Shown: positions 61,223 through 64,000 of the stretch, piece by piece
How the letters are laid out: each line of letters opens with the position of its first letter
How positions within the stretch are numbered: position 1 is the stretch's first letter
Assembly (NCBI GenBank): GCA_025677815.1
Contig: JAIXMP010000016.1
Span: 930,001-994,000, forward strand
Origin: Phascolomyces articulosus
Lineage: Eukaryota > Mucoromycota > Mucoromycetes > Mucorales > Lichtheimiaceae
DNA length: 64,000 nt
Direction of reading: 5' to 3'
The notes under the pieces: model-generated
Told to the model about the DNA's origin: nothing
Seen by the model: only the letters and a program-made list of their open reading frames with translations
Databases searched by the model: none
Program-made: the position numbers and the translations under genes

Positions 61223-63446
61223 ATACCAATAACACAATGATCAGCCGACAACCACAATCACAATCACCCTCTTCTTCTCCTTCTTCTCCTCCTCCCCCTC
61301 AACGAATGACACTCGAATCTTCACCTGCTGTTGTTCGATTTCAACATCAAGAACAAAGTCCTTCTTCTGTTTTTGGAGCTCCATTATTCTTTCGTAACAC
61401 TAAAGATGCTGTAAAGCGTTCTAAATCATCTCAACAATATCCACAACAACAATCCACCAATTCTGATCAGCACTATCTTCATAACACTACTACTACTAAT
61501 ACGACCAGTAATAATATTAATATTAATAATAGTAATAATAATAATAATAATAATACCAGCTCTAATACTTTACCACGACGTGCTGTCACCATCAGCACAA
61601 AAACAGCACCTTATCATACCAACGAAAATAATAATACCACCAAAAATAATTCAAGCTCTCCCACTGGTGCGGATGAAAAAATGTTTTCATCATCAACTAA
61701 CTCTTCTTTGTCGAGTAAAAAGTTAACGTATACTTTAAGACGAGCATTAAGTACGGGTCGACCAGGATCATCCGCATCAACGTCTCAACAACAGCAACAA
61801 AATCGTTTATCCATTATCAACACAAGTATTGGTGGTGGTACTGGTACTGGTAACCATAGTCCGTTGACACCTTCTCCTACATCAAAATCCAAAATACCTA
61901 CTGCTGAAACTATTACAGAACCTGGAGGACCTTTTTGGCTTACAGAATTAACGACGATGCAAGATTCAATTGTACGTAGTCTTGCGGCGCTTTATATTGA
62001 GCGTCATGTCAGCAACTTTTTTGAATTCGAAGAATTGGTATCATTTGTCGAAGGAAAGAAAGAATCTTTATGGGGTAAAGTCAAGTTACATTTCCGAAAC
62101 AGTAGTAATACGTATCGCCAACCATCCCCTTCTGCTTCCATGGATACCAGCTCATCCATGAATAATAAAATATTTGGTGCATCATTAAAAGATGTATCGA
62201 TACGAGAAAAACAACAACAACAATTTCATATTTACGATCAAAGAACACGTGCTGCAGCCATCAGCTATGTAATGACCCATCACCCGACCCTGACCGCATG
62301 CTTTTCGGAGAATGCCATGGTGCCTTCAGTTGTGCAGAACATTATTTTGGCTTTGCTGAATCAAGGTAACGATAGTATTTAGTATTATTATTATTATTAT
62401 TTTGTTTATGTATATTGTGATATACTGTTCGAAAGAAAAAGCTTGTTGTTATGTTCACATGCTTCCAACTTTAAACTAATTTTTTTTTTCGTTTCAATGG
62501 GGGGGATTGGATATAAAATAGATCTTACTACTGAAGGGATCTTTCGAAAAAATGGTAATATTCGAGAGCTTAAAGAGATGTGCGATATGGTGGATAAAGG
62601 ACAAGATTATACCCATCGATTATTCCATGAATCTTCTGCTATTCAACTTGCCGCCTTATTGAAACGATTTGTTCGTGATTTACCTGAACCTCTTTTAACA
62701 TTTAAATTATACAAATTATTCCTTACTTCTTTAAGTAAGTCAATCTTTTATTTTCCTCATGATCTACTATTATCTAATAATCACTACAACCACCAACTCA
62801 ACATATATATATATATATACTAAATACCTCCCCTCCTTTTTTTTCCCATTAGAAATGGCTAATGAACAAGAAGCCAAGACAGTGTTGTATTTTGCATGTT
62901 GTATGCTTCCTAAACCAAATCGGGACGTGATGCAGCTTTTGTTCTTGTTTTTGAACCATGTGGCATCGTTGCACGAACAAAACAAAATGGATATTCATAA
63001 CATTGCTCGGATATTTTGTCCAAGTGTTTTATTTGCTTCTCCCACTTCACAATCACAACCACAATCTTCACAAACAACAAGAGAAGAAATTGAAGTCGTT
63101 TCGATGTTAATTAAATATCAACCTGATTTTAATTTGGTATGTATTTCTTCTTTCATTTGTTATTTTCCAAAAAAAAAGAAAAAAAAAACTGAACTCTATA
63201 TAAAATTAGGTCCCACAAGAATTTACACTATTAATGCAAGATACAAACATGATGAAAGCCCTCTATAATGCCGATTTGACATCTTCTAAAGAATTCATTA
63301 AAACATACTCTAGTTTAATGAAACTAAGAAAAAATGCAAATAATACTGTTTCAACACGTCCTGGTGAAGCAGCTAGTATATCCCCATTAGCAACCCGTTC
63401 AGCCGTCGTATTACCCACTTCTACTGCTCAACAAGTTGGAAGATAA
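58046..63446 (+). CDS. LIM-domain Rho GTPase-activating protein (Lrg1/Rga-like)
   Basis: Ten exons (58046-58432, 58754-59287, 59387-59429, 59550-59849, 59944-60146, 60226-60835, 61058-62365, 62522-62734, 62853-63136, 63210-63446) join in frame to 1,372 residues. LIM1 starts near residue 97 (YCFGCHQPC, YHYQCFVCEDC, IVCERHYY). LIM2 follows (LCKQCGEPLL, YHQQCLQCPGC, YCQYHF). A third LIM lies near 545 (CRQCHLTIEETCWRF, WHTQCLECNHC, LCDKC). The RhoGAP domain is at the C-terminus: GIFRKNG with the arginine finger, ALLKRFVRDLPEPLL and HNIARIFCPSVLF. Long Thr/Asn/Ser-rich linkers separate them. Three LIMs plus RhoGAP match yeast Lrg1, a Rho1 GAP in cell-wall control; the ortholog call is inference. 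A GTG-initiated extension at 58022 was rejected. Confidence 0.93.
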
Positions 63447-64000
63447 TCCAGCTTCTTTCGTTTTTATATTATATATATATATATCCCATCCAACAACACA
63501 CCATACAATGACCATCAAAAAAAATAACCTATATTCTTTATATTATATTATATTTTATTATTATTGCCATTATTTTATATATATTTATACCTTTTTTTTT
63601 GTATAGCTTTTCTTTTTCTTATTACTTTTCTTCCTTTCTACCGTATACAGACAACATGACTTAACAACTATGTATAAACGTTTTTATTATTAAAAAAAGA
63701 ACTCATCCCACACGTCAACTACACACAATCATAATATATTCTTATACATCCTTTCCATTCTTTTTCTAAAAAAAATAATTATATAGTAGCATTTTAGTAA
63801 GTATAGTTAAAAAAAAAAGTGCTCCTTATTATATTAGTATTTATGTTGTGTTGATATTGGAAAAATAAAGTAACAACTATAATGTTTAGTATAGAACAAC
63901 GTACATAAGTCAAAATGCATGTCAAACAACTTTTTGTACATGGTCATGGATGTATATGTATAGAACTAAGAAGAAAGAGTGTGTGAAATCAGATGTATAT
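63447..64000. other. LIM-RhoGAP 3' region
   Basis: About 550 bp of AT-rich DNA to the window edge, with (TA)n after the stop codon and A/T runs. Nothing else is seen. Confidence 0.5.

Overview
The window looks like nuclear DNA of an early-diverging fungus, most likely Mucoromycota and probably Mucorales. The evidence is AT-rich non-coding DNA, many short GT-AG introns (mostly about 50-180 bp) with TATATAG-type acceptors, Gln/His/Asn/Pro-rich tracts in regulatory proteins, and LINE and DDE transposon relics. The species assignment is inference. Exon models were built by hand. In each complete gene except the ELG1 homologue the spliced length is a multiple of three and ends in a stop.

Layout: a PacC/Rim101 zinc-finger factor runs off the left edge (minus). 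It is followed by an ecdysoneless/SGT1 homologue (plus), an alpha-arrestin (minus), a 4.3 kb gene-poor gap, a DHHC palmitoyltransferase (plus), an F-box/LRR protein (plus), a PKA catalytic subunit (minus), cystathionine gamma-synthase (minus), a secreted 2H-phosphoesterase-like protein (plus) and the ribonucleotide reductase large subunit (plus). At 31.3-34.0 kb there is a TIR element with TA duplications that contains two LINE insertions. Then come tRNA 2'-phosphotransferase (plus), a Pho85-type cyclin (minus), a choline/ethanolamine phosphotransferase (plus) and mitochondrial ATP synthase subunit b (plus). A decayed accessory block follows at 46.9-53.2 kb: a frameshifted DDE transposase and two unrecognised coding-like fragments. 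The last two genes are an ELG1/ATAD5 PCNA unloader (plus) and a LIM-RhoGAP (plus).

Most genes are housekeeping or signalling genes, and the set does not form an operon-like system. The clearest functional link is that RNR1 and ELG1, both S-phase genes, carry clusters of MCB/E2F-like CGCG motifs upstream. PacC-type core sites lie upstream of the pacC gene itself.

I did not find a convincing new multi-gene system. The most notable points are the nested TIR/LINE structure with a re-used 14-bp target, a GC-AG intron required by the reading frame, a 12-nt microexon inside the DHHC motif, a homopolymer frame break in ELG1, and a perfect G4-type tandem repeat.
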